From assembly GCA_009797885.1 (NCBI GenBank), contig WNKP01000013.1, forward strand, positions 1 to 64,000: a stretch of DNA of 64,000 bases, in the 5' to 3' direction. This DNA comes from Flavobacteriaceae bacterium GF1 (GTDB taxonomy: Bacteria; Bacteroidota; Bacteroidia; Flavobacteriales; Flavobacteriaceae). Below are positions 31,106 to 40,161 of this stretch, piece after piece. The position numbers and the translations under genes are program-made. How positions within the stretch are numbered: position 1 is the first letter of the stretch; each line of letters starts with the position of its first letter. The notes beneath the pieces were generated by a model. That model made no database searches and was not told the DNA's origin. It worked only from the letters and a program-made list of their open reading frames with translations.

Positions 31106-31480
31106 TTACTTTTTAGGGCGTTTTGCACCGTACTTTGAACGACGTTGTGTCCTACCTGCAACACCTGCAGTATCCAAAGCTCCCCGCACGATATGATATC
31201 GCACACCTGGCAAATCCTTCACCCTTCCACCTCTTACCAATACTATCGAGTGCTCTTGGAGATTGTGCCCCTCACCTGGAATATATGCGTTCACCTCTTT
31301 GCCATTGGTCAGCCTCACTCTGGCCACCTTGCGCATGGCAGAATTTGGTTTTTTTGGTGTAGTGGTGTAAACACGCGTACATACTCCACGTCTCTGTGGG
31401 CAAGAATCCAAAGCAGCCGATTTACTCTTCTTGGTAATTGTGCTCCTTCCTTTTCTTACTAATTGTGAAATTGTTGGCAT
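31106..31480 (-). CDS. rpsL: 30S ribosomal protein S12
   Basis: 124 residues. [39 protein letters not shown] and [20 protein letters not shown] are conserved. Lys43 is the common streptomycin-sensitive residue. It takes part in decoding. It is the first gene of the ribosomal cluster, with a consensus promoter at 31522-31552. Confidence 0.98.
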   Translation of the reverse strand: MPTISQLVRKGRSTITKKSKSAALDSCPQRRGVCTRVYTTTPKKPNSAMRKVARVRLTNGKEVNAYIPGEGHNLQEHSIVLVRGGRVKDLPGVRYHIVRGALDTAGVAGRTQRRSKYGAKRPKK

Positions 31481-31497
31481 TTATATCCTTATTAAAT

Positions 31498-31518
31498 AAA
31501 AAACCCTCATTTTGAGGG
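31498..31518 (-). promoter_or_regulatory. Stem-loop in the rpsL 5' leader
   Basis: On the minus strand CCCTCA-AAA-TGAGGG is followed by TTTTTT. The predicted transcript start (about 31515-31517) falls at the first bases of the stem, too close for a normal terminator. A 5'-terminal stabilising or regulatory hairpin is more likely. Confidence 0.45.
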
Positions 31519-31521
31519 CTG

Positions 31522-31552
31522 CAAATGTAGTGATATTTCAGAATAATACAAA
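31522..31552 (-). promoter_or_regulatory. Promoter of the str-S10-spc-alpha cluster
   Basis: On the minus strand TTTG (31549-31552), exactly 19 bp, then TACATTTG (31522-31529): a full match to the Bacteroidota consensus TTTG-N19-TAnnTTTG. It is the best promoter in the window and lies about 42 nt before the rpsL ATG. Confidence 0.7.
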
Positions 31553-31586
31553 TGCCGGAACAACAAGTTTTTTGACAATATTATGT

Positions 31587-31805
31587 TAAGAGCCTGTTTG
31601 GGAATTTGTCAATTGTTTTCTGATGTCGCTTTTTGCGGCCAGCGCACCATCTGGCCCCTCTTTCAAAGGCCAAACCGTTGGCCTTTTCTTTCGGTCCTGT
31701 TAAAATTTTAGTCCATAACTATGGCTATGCACAAAAATTTTGCCTCGTTCCGCACTAAAAATGGCCTATAACAATTCCAATCACAAATTCCCAAACAGGC
31801 TCTAA
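31587..31805. mobile_element. 213 bp MITE-like element with 20 bp inverted repeats
   Basis: GAGCCTGTTTGGGAATTTGT at 31590-31609 is repeated as its exact reverse complement at 31783-31802. TAA flanks both ends (31587-31589 and 31803-31805) as a 3-bp target duplication. No open frame of transposase size lies inside. The interior holds further hairpins: a 9-bp stem AAAGGCCAA/TTGGCCTTT and a GGCCAG/CTGGCC pair. The repeat ends and duplication resemble IS5-family (IS1031/IS427-type) elements, so this is probably a non-autonomous derivative. The family link is from memory, not a search. Confidence 0.65.
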
Positions 31806-32160
31806 GCTTTTTAAGGCATCAGAATCAAGTATATCCAAAGCCCTCGTATCAGAACTTCACCTTATATATTATAAAGGATGGTTCCATTCCAAAAATCCCC
31901 ACCGCCTTTACCGAAACCAAATCGAAATTGAATGCGGTTATCTTTGAAGAATTCAAGGATTTCAGCGAGAAGGTTTTTGGATGGGCACCCCCCAAGGAAG
32001 TATGTATTTATTGTCAAAGCCATGGGGTTCCATAGCAACGGGAAACCCTTGATGGTCATGAATCAACGACTTCAATTGAAAGATATCCAACCAAAACAAG
32101 AACCTACAAGAATACCATCCCTCCAGGGTTTACTATTTTCAACCCAAAGGTACGGGCTTT
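31806..32160 (+). pseudogene. Possible decayed coding remnant
   Basis: Reading forward, a frame without a start gives a protein-like stretch (QNFTLYIIKDGSIPKIPTAF, then AVIFEEFKDFSEKVFGW) that ends at a stop near 32034. After it, a shifted frame gives YKNTIPPGFTIFNPKVRAL. The pattern looks like the frameshifted tail of a gene, next to the MITE. I do not recognise the family, and the region may be non-coding. Confidence 0.2.
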
Positions 32161-33148
32161 AGTTTTCCGTGTCGGGAATCAATACCCGATCGATCAAGTG
32201 GAGCACACCATTCGATGCCTGAATATTTCCCACAGTGATGAGGGCATTGTTATTGCCGCTTCCATCTCCCAAACGTATGGTATTGTCACCTCCTAAAAAC
32301 CTTAAAACGTCCCCTTCCAAAGTGGCCGGGGATTCCTGACCGTTTTCCATTTCACTTAACAAAATGTTGGCCCCACCGATGACATGATGGTTTAGGACCG
32401 CCAAAAGCGTGTCCTCATCAATATCCTCTACGCTGTTCCAATTCGGATTGCCTGAAAAAAGCGCATCAAAAGCATTATCGGAGGGACCGAAGAGGGTATA
32501 CAGCTCGCTTTCGGATAGGATGGTCACATAATCCGCAGATGGCGTAGCGGTGGTCAAGCCCGTGACCAAATCACTAAAAATGGGGTTCCCAAGAATCAAT
32601 GTGGGCAACGTGGGCAACTCTACTACGGCATCCACTATGTGAATGGTACCATTGGAGGCTATAATGTCCCCGCCATTCTGGGTTACCTGTGCCATACCGT
32701 TAAAAACAATACCGCTGTTACCGTTAACCAGTAAACTTAAGTTAATATTGTCCACAGGACCTGCTGCCGAAGTCTGCAAATACCCTACTTGATTCGTCAA
32801 TTGCGCGCTACGGAACTCTCCCGCAACCACGTGGTTCAACAACAACTGACGAAGCACATCCACTGGAACAGCATTTATATCCGCATAGTCGTTAACATCC
32901 AAAAAAAGAGCAAAAGCGGCATTGGTAGGGGCCAAAACGGTAAAACGTCCTACACCATCCAAATCATCCACTAAATCTGCCCGCTCCAAAGCGGCAGCCA
33001 GCGTGGACAGATCACTTGTACTACCCGCCAAATCCGAAATACTCACATCCGGCCTATCCTCACCATCATCATCACTGTTACATGAAATTGTCAAAAAGGT
33101 TATAAGTAAAAAGAAGAAAGCGTTTTTAAGCTGATAAAGTCTGATCAT
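32159..33148 (-). CDS. Surface lipoprotein with two fasciclin (FAS1) domains
   Basis: 329 residues. A lipoprotein signal ends LLITFLTISC with Cys23; the following NSDDDGED is close to the flavobacterial surface-export signal, so it is likely exposed outside the cell. The first FAS1 domain (about 36-175) has FTVLAPTNAAF and IASNGTIHIVDAVV; the second (about 185-325) has YTLFGPSDNAFDALF, VLNHHVIGGANI and QASNGVLHLIDRVLIPD. FAS1 proteins act in adhesion or matrix binding. It is transcribed away from the SusCD operon, with an 871-nt gene-poor gap between them. Confidence 0.88.
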   Translation of the reverse strand: MIRLYQLKNAFFFLLITFLTISCNSDDDGEDRPDVSISDLAGSTSDLSTLAAALERADLVDDLDGVGRFTVLAPTNAAFALFLDVNDYADINAVPVDVLRQLLLNHVVAGEFRSAQLTNQVGYLQTSAAGPVDNINLSLLVNGNSGIVFNGMAQVTQNGGDIIASNGTIHIVDAVVELPTLPTLILGNPIFSDLVTGLTTATPSADYVTILSESELYTLFGPSDNAFDALFSGNPNWNSVEDIDEDTLLAVLNHHVIGGANILLSEMENGQESPATLEGDVLRFLGGDNTIRLGDGSGNNNALITVGNIQASNGVLHLIDRVLIPDTEN

Positions 33149-34019
33149 AATATTGTTTTAAAATGGTTATATCCAACTCTTATTAGATTTAAAATAAACC
33201 CTTCCGTTGCCTCCAACGAACAACTTTAACACTTTTCCTTGGTTCCTGGCATCTTTTGTCCGGATTTGCCGTTCCCACGCTACAGGTATCAAAGCATAAA
33301 AATATCCACCTTTTAGGAGGCGTTTTGGAATTCCAAAAAGTTGATGGCCAACAGGACGGCATACTTCGCCAAGTCGTTTTGGACCGGAGCTCTTTTTCCG
33401 TTAAAAAATGGTATTGGATAGCCCATCCGTTGTCCATATTCACCGCTTTAAACAGTAAGGCCCAATGGTCCTTTTTTCATTGGGTACCATTTTGTGAATG
33501 TGGTACTTTACAATTAGGATTAACAACCACGCTTTTTTCATACCATTCGATAGCCAGTTGGAAAATCAAACCTATGTCCCAAAATAAAAATCCAGCACCC
33601 CAATCCCTCAACAAACAGGTCTTTTAAAACCGGTAATTCCCCAAGAGAAAAAAGCCCGTAAACCACTTGGGATAATTGGGTTTGTACATAACCTATTCCT
33701 AGAGTTTGACATTCTCCAATTTTGTTGAACTTTAAACCCTCGGAAAGCCTAAGAAATAGATGTTAAAATATTAACACTGCAACTGTCGATTGTTTAACAA
33801 AAAAATAAGTTTTTTGGGCACCATTCTTATCGGGGATTTTAAGAAGTAATTTCCAATTTCTATAAAAAAACACACAATTATTCCCATAAAAAGAATTGGT
33901 CAAATATATTTTAACAAAAATTCAATAAAGTTGGATTTTTATAGTTTTTGGGAAGTTTAGTTTGTTTTATTAACATTTATTTGTGATTTTAGCGGCTAGC
34001 TAATTCAAATAATTACAAA
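33149..34019. other. 871-nt region without a clear gene
   Basis: The right half is AT-rich and leads into susC; no clear Bacteroidota promoter was found, only a near match TTTATTTG close to the susC start. The left half (about 33190-33650) on the minus strand contains protein-like stretches in different frames, broken by stops: LIFQLAIEWYEKSVVVNPNC, then HWALLFKAVNMDNG, then NDLAKYAVLLAINFLEFQN. These may be a decayed gene or a repeated non-coding element. The open frames in the other direction have no recognisable content. Confidence 0.4.
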
Positions 34020-37000
34020 ATGAGAACAAAACTAAATGGAATCTTAACGCTATTGCTGGCGTTTGTTGTGCACGTTTCTTTTGCACAAGACAAGACGATT
34101 ACCGGTACAGTTGTTGATCAGGATGGCATACCACTACCAGGTGTAAACATCCTTATTGAAGGTACTACTACGGGTACTCAAACAGACTTTGACGGTAACT
34201 ATGCCATCGTTGCAAGTACAGGTCAGACCCTACTTTTTACGTATGTAGGTGAAAAGGATGTACGTGTCGTAGTCGGCCAGGGCAGCGTTATCAATGTGCA
34301 AATGGAGGAAGATGCCCAAGCGCTGGAAGAGGTAATTGTTACCGCCCAGGGTATTAAAAGGGAAAAGCAAGCCTTGGGGTATGCGGTTTCCGAAGTTGGA
34401 AGTGACCAATTGGAACAACGACCCGAAGGTGATGTGGGAAGGGTGTTAACTGGAAAAGCATCCGGATTGAACATTACCCAACAAAGTGGACTCTCTGGTT
34501 CCGGTACCAACATTATAATTAGGGGATTCAGTTCCTTTAGTGGTAGTAACCAGCCACTTTTTATTGTTGACGGTGTCCCTTTTTCCAGTGAAACCAATTC
34601 CTCAGGGGCAGCTACAGGAGATGCTACACAGGATTTCGTAAACGGAAATTCAGGTTCAAGCCGGTTCTTGGATTTAGACCCCAACAATATTGAAAGCGTA
34701 AACGTATTAAAAGGTTTAGCTGCAGCTACACTTTACGGAACACAAGGTAGGAACGGGGTAATCCTGATCACTACTAAAAACGGGTCTTCCGCAGGTGCAG
34801 TAAAAAAGAATGAGATAACCATTAATTCATCCCTTTTCTTTAATGAGATAGCTTCTTTACCGGATTATCAGAATGAATTTGGTAACGGTTTTGACCAGGC
34901 CTTTGGCTGGTTTTTCAGTAACTGGGGCCCAAGTTTTAACAGGGATGGCGTCGCTGGCTGGGGCAATGGTATTGATTCCCGGCCAAATGTCGGATTTGAT
35001 GAGAATGGTACACTGGCTCACCCGTATTCAACTGCTTCATCGGCAACAGGGATTCCCCAGGCTTTTCCTGAATTTGCAGGGGCACGTTACGAATGGAGAC
35101 CCTATGATAGTGTAGGGAATTTTTTCAGGGTTGGTGCAGTAACCTCCAACTCCGTGAATATTAGGGGAGCATCGGATGATGGCAAGTTTAGTTACAATGC
35201 AAATGCAGGCCATTTAAATGATGAAGGATTTACACCAGGGAACAATCTAAGACGTTACACTTTGGGTATTGGAGGTAGAGCCGTACTTAGTAACAAATTT
35301 ACCATTGCAGGTACCTTGAATTTCTCCAATACTGATTTTAGAACACCTCCGGTGGCAGCCAGTGAGGGGAATGGAGCCTTTGGTACAGGATCTTCGGTTT
35401 TTGGGGAACTTTTCTTTACTCCAAGAAGTGTGGATTTGATTGGTCTTCCGTTTCAAAACCCAATTGACGGTTCCAGTGTGTATTACCGACAAAACAACAG
35501 TATTCAACATCCCTTATGGACAGTTGCCAACGCCGGATTCAGACAACAGACCAATAGGGTATTTGGACAGTCTTCCATTACCTATAATTTCAATGACAAC
35601 TTAAACCTTCTATATCGGTTTGGTCTGGATGTTTTCAGTGAAAACAACATCAACTTTCAGAATAGAGGAGGTAGGGGCCAGGAAGATGCAGAATTGGTCA
35701 GTGGTATTTATCAAACGTGGAACAATACCAACACCATCTTAAATCATGACTTTATCCTTAATGGGGATTACGATCTTTCCGATCAAATAGGAATGACCTT
35801 TAACCTTGGTCTTACCTCTCGTAGGGAAGTATTTGACAGAAACGGGGTTGCCAGTAATGGACAACAGGTATTTGGTGTGCTTCGGCATGTAAACTTTGCC
35901 AATCAAAATGAAATCCAATTTTTCCAAGAGCGAAACATTGCTGGTGTCTTCGCCCAGGCCGATTTTGACTATGACCGTTGGATTTATGTAACATTGGCCG
36001 CCAGAAACGACTGGGTATCCAACTTGGATATTGAAAATCGTTCGGCATTTTACCCCAGTGCAAGTCTATCTTTCATACCCACTTCCGTATTACCTGAATT
36101 GAAAAGCGAAAATGGGTTGAATTATTTGAAACTAAGGGCAGGGTTTGGTACTTCTGCGAATTTCCCAACCGGATTCCCTACGGTTTCAGTTTTGGACATC
36201 AATACGCAATTCTTTCAAAATAACGGATCGGATATCGTTACCAATTCCGTTGGAAATAGATTGGGAAATCCTGATTTGAAACCAGAATTACTTGAAGAAT
36301 TTGAATTGGGGGTTGAGTCAAGACTATTCAACAATCGAGTTACGATAGATGCATCCTATTATATTAGAACCACAACGGATTTAATCGTTGATCGACCTCT
36401 TGATCCTTCCACTGGATTTACTTCCCAGCAAACCAACGTAGGTAAAATAGAGGGCGACGGTTTTGAGATGGATTTGGGTGTTGATATCCTTAGGAGTCCT
36501 AATGACGGGGTTAATTGGTCGGTTAACACCAATTTCACCTCCAATAATAATAAGGTAACGGATTTAGGCCAGGATACTGATCTTATCGTATTTGCAGGGG
36601 CTCGTCTTAACCTAGGTAACGCCGCCATTGAAGGGCAGGAATTAGGGGCCTTGGTAGGTACCCGAATCGCCACCAACGATCAGGGCGAATTTTTAGTGGA
36701 CAGTGCCGGGGATTTTGTGGAAGAACAAGGCCAATTTGTCATTGGTGATCCCAATCCCGATTGGATCCTGAACGTGAACAATAACTTTTCCTGGAAAGGC
36801 TTCAACTTTTCTTTCTTGTTAAATTATACCAAAGGGGGAGATGTATATTCCAGAACCGTATCTACCTTATTGGGTAGGGGATTGACCACCGATACTGTGG
36901 ATCGAATCAATACCTTTATCCTACCAGGGGTTCAGCAAGATGATGGAACCCCGAACACGGTGCAGATCAATAACTCCACCTTCTATTTCAACAATGTACT

Positions 37001-37286
37001 TTTTGGTCCTGATGAACTTGGGGTATTTGATGGTACCGTAATTAGACTGCAAGAAGTAGCATTGGGCTATTCACTACCTTCCAAGTTTTTGGACAAAACT
37101 CCGTTCGGCTCCTTTACGGTCACGTTGTCAGGACAAAACTTATGGTTTGATGCGATAAACGTACCCGACGGTACTAATTGGGACCCTAACCAAGCAGGTC
37201 TTGGTGTAGGTAACGGTAGAGGTTTCGACTTTTTGTCCGGACCCAGTGGTAGACGATATGGAATTAGTGTAAAAGCTACCTTTTAA
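34020..37286 (+). CDS. SusC/RagA-type TonB-dependent outer-membrane receptor
   Basis: 1088 residues. A signal peptide (MRTKLNGILTLLLAFVVHVSFAQ) is followed by a carboxypeptidase-regulatory-like domain (ITGTVVDQDGIPLPGVNILI, to about 95). The plug domain comes next (EEVIVTAQGIKREKQALGYA, VGRVLTGKASGLNITQQSG, PLFIVDGVPF, SVNVLKGLAAATLYGTQGRN), then the 22-strand barrel ending RRYGISVKATF with a terminal aromatic. With SusD it imports oligosaccharides or peptides across the outer membrane using TonB energy. The substrate is unknown because no glycosidase or protease is linked. Confidence 0.95.
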   Translation: MRTKLNGILTLLLAFVVHVSFAQDKTITGTVVDQDGIPLPGVNILIEGTTTGTQTDFDGNYAIVASTGQTLLFTYVGEKDVRVVVGQGSVINVQMEEDAQALEEVIVTAQGIKREKQALGYAVSEVGSDQLEQRPEGDVGRVLTGKASGLNITQQSGLSGSGTNIIIRGFSSFSGSNQPLFIVDGVPFSSETNSSGAATGDATQDFVNGNSGSSRFLDLDPNNIESVNVLKGLAAATLYGTQGRNGVILITTKNGSSAGAVKKNEITINSSLFFNEIASLPDYQNEFGNGFDQAFGWFFSNWGPSFNRDGVAGWGNGIDSRPNVGFDENGTLAHPYSTASSATGIPQAFPEFAGARYEWRPYDSVGNFFRVGAVTSNSVNIRGASDDGKFSYNANAGHLNDEGFTPGNNLRRYTLGIGGRAVLSNKFTIAGTLNFSNTDFRTPPVAASEGNGAFGTGSSVFGELFFTPRSVDLIGLPFQNPIDGSSVYYRQNNSIQHPLWTVANAGFRQQTNRVFGQSSITYNFNDNLNLLYRFGLDVFSENNINFQNRGGRGQEDAELVSGIYQTWNNTNTILNHDFILNGDYDLSDQIGMTFNLGLTSRREVFDRNGVASNGQQVFGVLRHVNFANQNEIQFFQERNIAGVFAQADFDYDRWIYVTLAARNDWVSNLDIENRSAFYPSASLSFIPTSVLPELKSENGLNYLKLRAGFGTSANFPTGFPTVSVLDINTQFFQNNGSDIVTNSVGNRLGNPDLKPELLEEFELGVESRLFNNRVTIDASYYIRTTTDLIVDRPLDPSTGFTSQQTNVGKIEGDGFEMDLGVDILRSPNDGVNWSVNTNFTSNNNKVTDLGQDTDLIVFAGARLNLGNAAIEGQELGALVGTRIATNDQGEFLVDSAGDFVEEQGQFVIGDPNPDWILNVNNNFSWKGFNFSFLLNYTKGGDVYSRTVSTLLGRGLTTDTVDRINTFILPGVQQDDGTPNTVQINNSTFYFNNVLFGPDELGVFDGTVIRLQEVALGYSLPSKFLDKTPFGSFTVTLSGQNLWFDAINVPDGTNWDPNQAGLGVGNGRGFDFLSGPSGRRYGISVKATF

Positions 37287-37309
37287 TAGAAAACAGCAAA
37301 ATTTTATTA

Positions 37310-39022
37310 ATGATGAAGAAAGTATTAAAATATATAGGTTTAACAGTTCTTACGGGAGTTCTCTTCTTAACTTCCTGCGAGACCACGGAATTGGACCTTG
37401 CCGATAACCCTAACTTCTTAAGACCTGATCAGTCAAGTGCGGATTTGTTCTTAAACTCCATCCAAGTCGACTTTGCCACCTTTACGGAATTGATGGGTTG
37501 GAATGGTGGTGATTTGGTAAGGATTAGTTATATGAATGGCCGTAATTATCAGAATATAGCCAACTACGCACCCACACAGCTTAACCTGGAGTGGAATATC
37601 GCCTATCAGGCCGATGCTCAAGAGGCTCTGCCAAGCGGCCTTGAAGTAAATGGTATATTGGCAGACATAAGGGCCATGGAACCGGAAGCAGTGGAATCAG
37701 AACTTTTCCACCATACTGCCATTGGCCAATTTATAGAAGCCTTTACCATGGTCACTTTGGTGGATTTCTTTGGAGATGTGCCCTACAGTGAAGCATTTCA
37801 AGGGGATGGGGAGCAACCCAACCTTAATCCTGCACTGGATTCTGGAGCTAGTATCTACGCCGCTGCCTTGCAGCTTTTGGACGATGCCATAGCCAATTTT
37901 GGACGGGATGCCGTTACAGAGCCAGCCAATGACTTTTACTATAATGGAGATTGGGATGATTGGATCAAAGCCTGTAATACCTTAAAGATGAAGATTTATT
38001 TGCAGACCCGCTTGGTAGATCCCAACGCCGTTGCCAATTTTAACGCCATTGTGGCGGAAGGCAACTTTATTGACGAATCTTCCGAAGATTTACAATTTGA
38101 ATGGGGGACCAATTCCGTGCAGCCTGATGCACGTCACCCAAGATATGCCGATAACTATGTGCCTTCCGGTGGTGCGGACTATCTTCCCAATTGGTTAATG
38201 AATTACATGACCGAAAGTGAGGATCCACGTATTCGCTACTATTTTTACAGGCAAGTAAACGCTGTCCCGGGAGCTGAGATCCAACCAAATGAGGAAACGC
38301 TGGCATGCTCTTTGGAGCCTGTACCACAGCATTATACAGACGGTGGCTTTACCTTTTGCTTTTTGCCAAATGGCTATTGGGGTCGTGACCATGGTCAAAA
38401 TGCAGGTATTCCACCAGATGGGTTCACAAGGGCCGTTTATGGCGTTTATCCTTCCGGTGGTAAATTTGATGACAGTAGTTTTACTGGTTTGTCCGTTGGG
38501 TCCGGTGCTGGAGGCGCTGGGGCTACACCTATAATCCTTGCTTCCACGGTTGACTTCATGAGAGCTGAAATCGCCATGTTGGATAATCCTGCGGCTGGGA
38601 AACCCTTTATGTTGGAAGGTATTGCCAAGTCCATTGCCAAGACCACTTCATTTGGCCCAAGGGCAAGCAACTTTGACGGTTCCTTAGCCCCTACTGCTGG
38701 AGAGATCACGGTGTTCTCCGATGAATTGGATACTGACTTTGACGCTGCCGATGATAATGGAAAATGGGACTTGCTTGCCGAACAGTTTCTTGTTTCGCTA
38801 TTTGGAAACGGTATTGATGGGTACAACTTTTACAGGAGAACAGGCTTTCCAACCACTTTACAACCAAATCTAGAGCCTGAACCAGGTGCTTTTGTGCGAT
38901 CGTTGAACTATCCAGGGGACTTTGTGAACAATAACTCTTCGGTTAGTCCTAAGGCCGATCAGACCGTTCAAGTGTTTTGGGACAACAACCCTGCCTCACC
39001 AGCATTCCCAATAGCTAATTAA
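37310..39022 (+). CDS. SusD/RagB-type outer-membrane lipoprotein
   Basis: 570 residues. The lipoprotein signal ends GVLFLTSC with Cys23. The N-terminal TPR-like helices hold DNPNFLRPDQSSADLFLNSI and the central EAFTMVTLVDFFGDVPYSEA and KACNTLKMKIYLQTRLV blocks of the SusD family. It forms the lid on the SusC barrel and captures substrate at the cell surface. It starts 24 nt after the susC stop. Confidence 0.95.
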   Translation: MMKKVLKYIGLTVLTGVLFLTSCETTELDLADNPNFLRPDQSSADLFLNSIQVDFATFTELMGWNGGDLVRISYMNGRNYQNIANYAPTQLNLEWNIAYQADAQEALPSGLEVNGILADIRAMEPEAVESELFHHTAIGQFIEAFTMVTLVDFFGDVPYSEAFQGDGEQPNLNPALDSGASIYAAALQLLDDAIANFGRDAVTEPANDFYYNGDWDDWIKACNTLKMKIYLQTRLVDPNAVANFNAIVAEGNFIDESSEDLQFEWGTNSVQPDARHPRYADNYVPSGGADYLPNWLMNYMTESEDPRIRYYFYRQVNAVPGAEIQPNEETLACSLEPVPQHYTDGGFTFCFLPNGYWGRDHGQNAGIPPDGFTRAVYGVYPSGGKFDDSSFTGLSVGSGAGGAGATPIILASTVDFMRAEIAMLDNPAAGKPFMLEGIAKSIAKTTSFGPRASNFDGSLAPTAGEITVFSDELDTDFDAADDNGKWDLLAEQFLVSLFGNGIDGYNFYRRTGFPTTLQPNLEPEPGAFVRSLNYPGDFVNNNSSVSPKADQTVQVFWDNNPASPAFPIAN

Positions 39023-39041
39023 AAAATAAAGAATAGAAACT

Positions 39042-40067
39042 ATGAAAACATATTTAAATAAAATTCTACTTCTGGGTCTTGTAATCGGAATATCTTGTGA
39101 GACCGAGGATAAGATCGTAGATATTATATTAGAGGATGTAGGTAGTGGAGCCGTCCTAAGAACACGTGATGAGACCAATAATCTGATTTTTAATGACGAG
39201 ACCGATGCCTTCGATGATGATGCCTCCTACAGTGTGCTCCTGGAAGCACAGGATGTAGAGGGAGGTGATTTATTGCAAACCGTGGAAGTGTTTGTCGCTT
39301 TTGATGATAATTCAGACAATGGCCCAAGCATGTCCACCGATTTGGTCTCCCTACAGACGCTTTCGGCCAGTGACTTTACCAATGGGGAAAGGGGCTTGCC
39401 CGTAACCACCATTTCATACACTGCCGACGAGTTGATTGCCGCCACGGGAATCACGGAGTCCTTGGTGATAGGAAAAGACCGTTTTGAGTTTCAATTGACA
39501 TTGACCTTGAGCAATGGTGAGGTCTACACCAGTGATGATGTTGGTGGTCCAGTAAGTGGTGGTGCTTACTTTTCCGCACCTTTTGAGTACTTCCCTGTAG
39601 TTGCATGTACCATTACGGAAAGTTTGGCGGGAACACATAGCTATGTTACCACCGAAATCGTTCCGGCTCCTCCGGGAACGGATGCTACTTGTAGCGGAAG
39701 TGCGACGGGCACAGTTACCTGGACCGAAACGGACACTGCAGGTGTCTATGAATCCTCTGATATGAGTTTTGGTCAATTTGGGGATTGCTATGTGGGCCGA
39801 GGGGATGCCACTGGCAATGACATCGAAATTGAATGGGACTGTACAAATCTTGTTCCCGATGGTGAAATATATCTTAGGGACGGAGTTGTTATCCCGGACG
39901 ATGACGATGAGGATGCGGAATTGACCTATTCCTATACCATTACAGGTGTCAGTGGACCAGTAATGACCATTGAGTTTTCAAACTCCGTGGGAGATCGCGG
40001 TGAAGTGGAACTTACAAGGGAAAACAATGAGGATTGGCCAGTAATATTTACGGCCAACAACGAATAA
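39042..40067 (+). CDS. Acidic lipoprotein of the SusCD operon, unknown function
   Basis: 341 residues. The lipoprotein signal ends LVIGISC with Cys19, followed by ETEDK. The protein is strongly acidic and beta-rich, with several Cys in the second half (VVACTITE, DATCSGS, FGDCYVG, EWDCTN) that may form disulfides. It follows susD by 20 nt and precedes the operon terminator. In this position, third lipoproteins usually act as surface ligand-binding partners; that role is inferred. I do not recognise the family. Confidence 0.75.
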   Translation: MKTYLNKILLLGLVIGISCETEDKIVDIILEDVGSGAVLRTRDETNNLIFNDETDAFDDDASYSVLLEAQDVEGGDLLQTVEVFVAFDDNSDNGPSMSTDLVSLQTLSASDFTNGERGLPVTTISYTADELIAATGITESLVIGKDRFEFQLTLTLSNGEVYTSDDVGGPVSGGAYFSAPFEYFPVVACTITESLAGTHSYVTTEIVPAPPGTDATCSGSATGTVTWTETDTAGVYESSDMSFGQFGDCYVGRGDATGNDIEIEWDCTNLVPDGEIYLRDGVVIPDDDDEDAELTYSYTITGVSGPVMTIEFSNSVGDRGEVELTRENNEDWPVIFTANNE

Positions 40068-40092
40068 TGGCAATTAATTAGTAATGCTATTT

Positions 40093-40122
40093 AAAAAGCA
40101 CCCAATTATGGGTGCTTTTTTT
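40093..40122 (+). terminator. Terminator of the SusCD operon
   Basis: AAAAAGCACCC and GGGTGCTTTTT pair with a 6-nt loop, and a T7 tract (40116-40122) follows. It starts 26 nt after the stop of the third gene. The A-run on the other side may make it bidirectional and serve the convergent gene at 40162-40899. Confidence 0.85.
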
Positions 40123-40161
40123 GTATAACAAATTACTTTGAACTCAATATAAGAAGCAATA

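Noticed and set aside
31932-32162. A 76-residue forward open frame ending at the FAS1 gene
   Set aside because: Its sequence is unlike a protein; neighbouring frames give better coding signal and suggest a decayed remnant instead.
33256-33627. A 123-residue forward open frame in the large gap before susC
   Set aside because: It starts at TTG, has no recognisable domain, and overlaps stretches on the other strand that look more protein-like.
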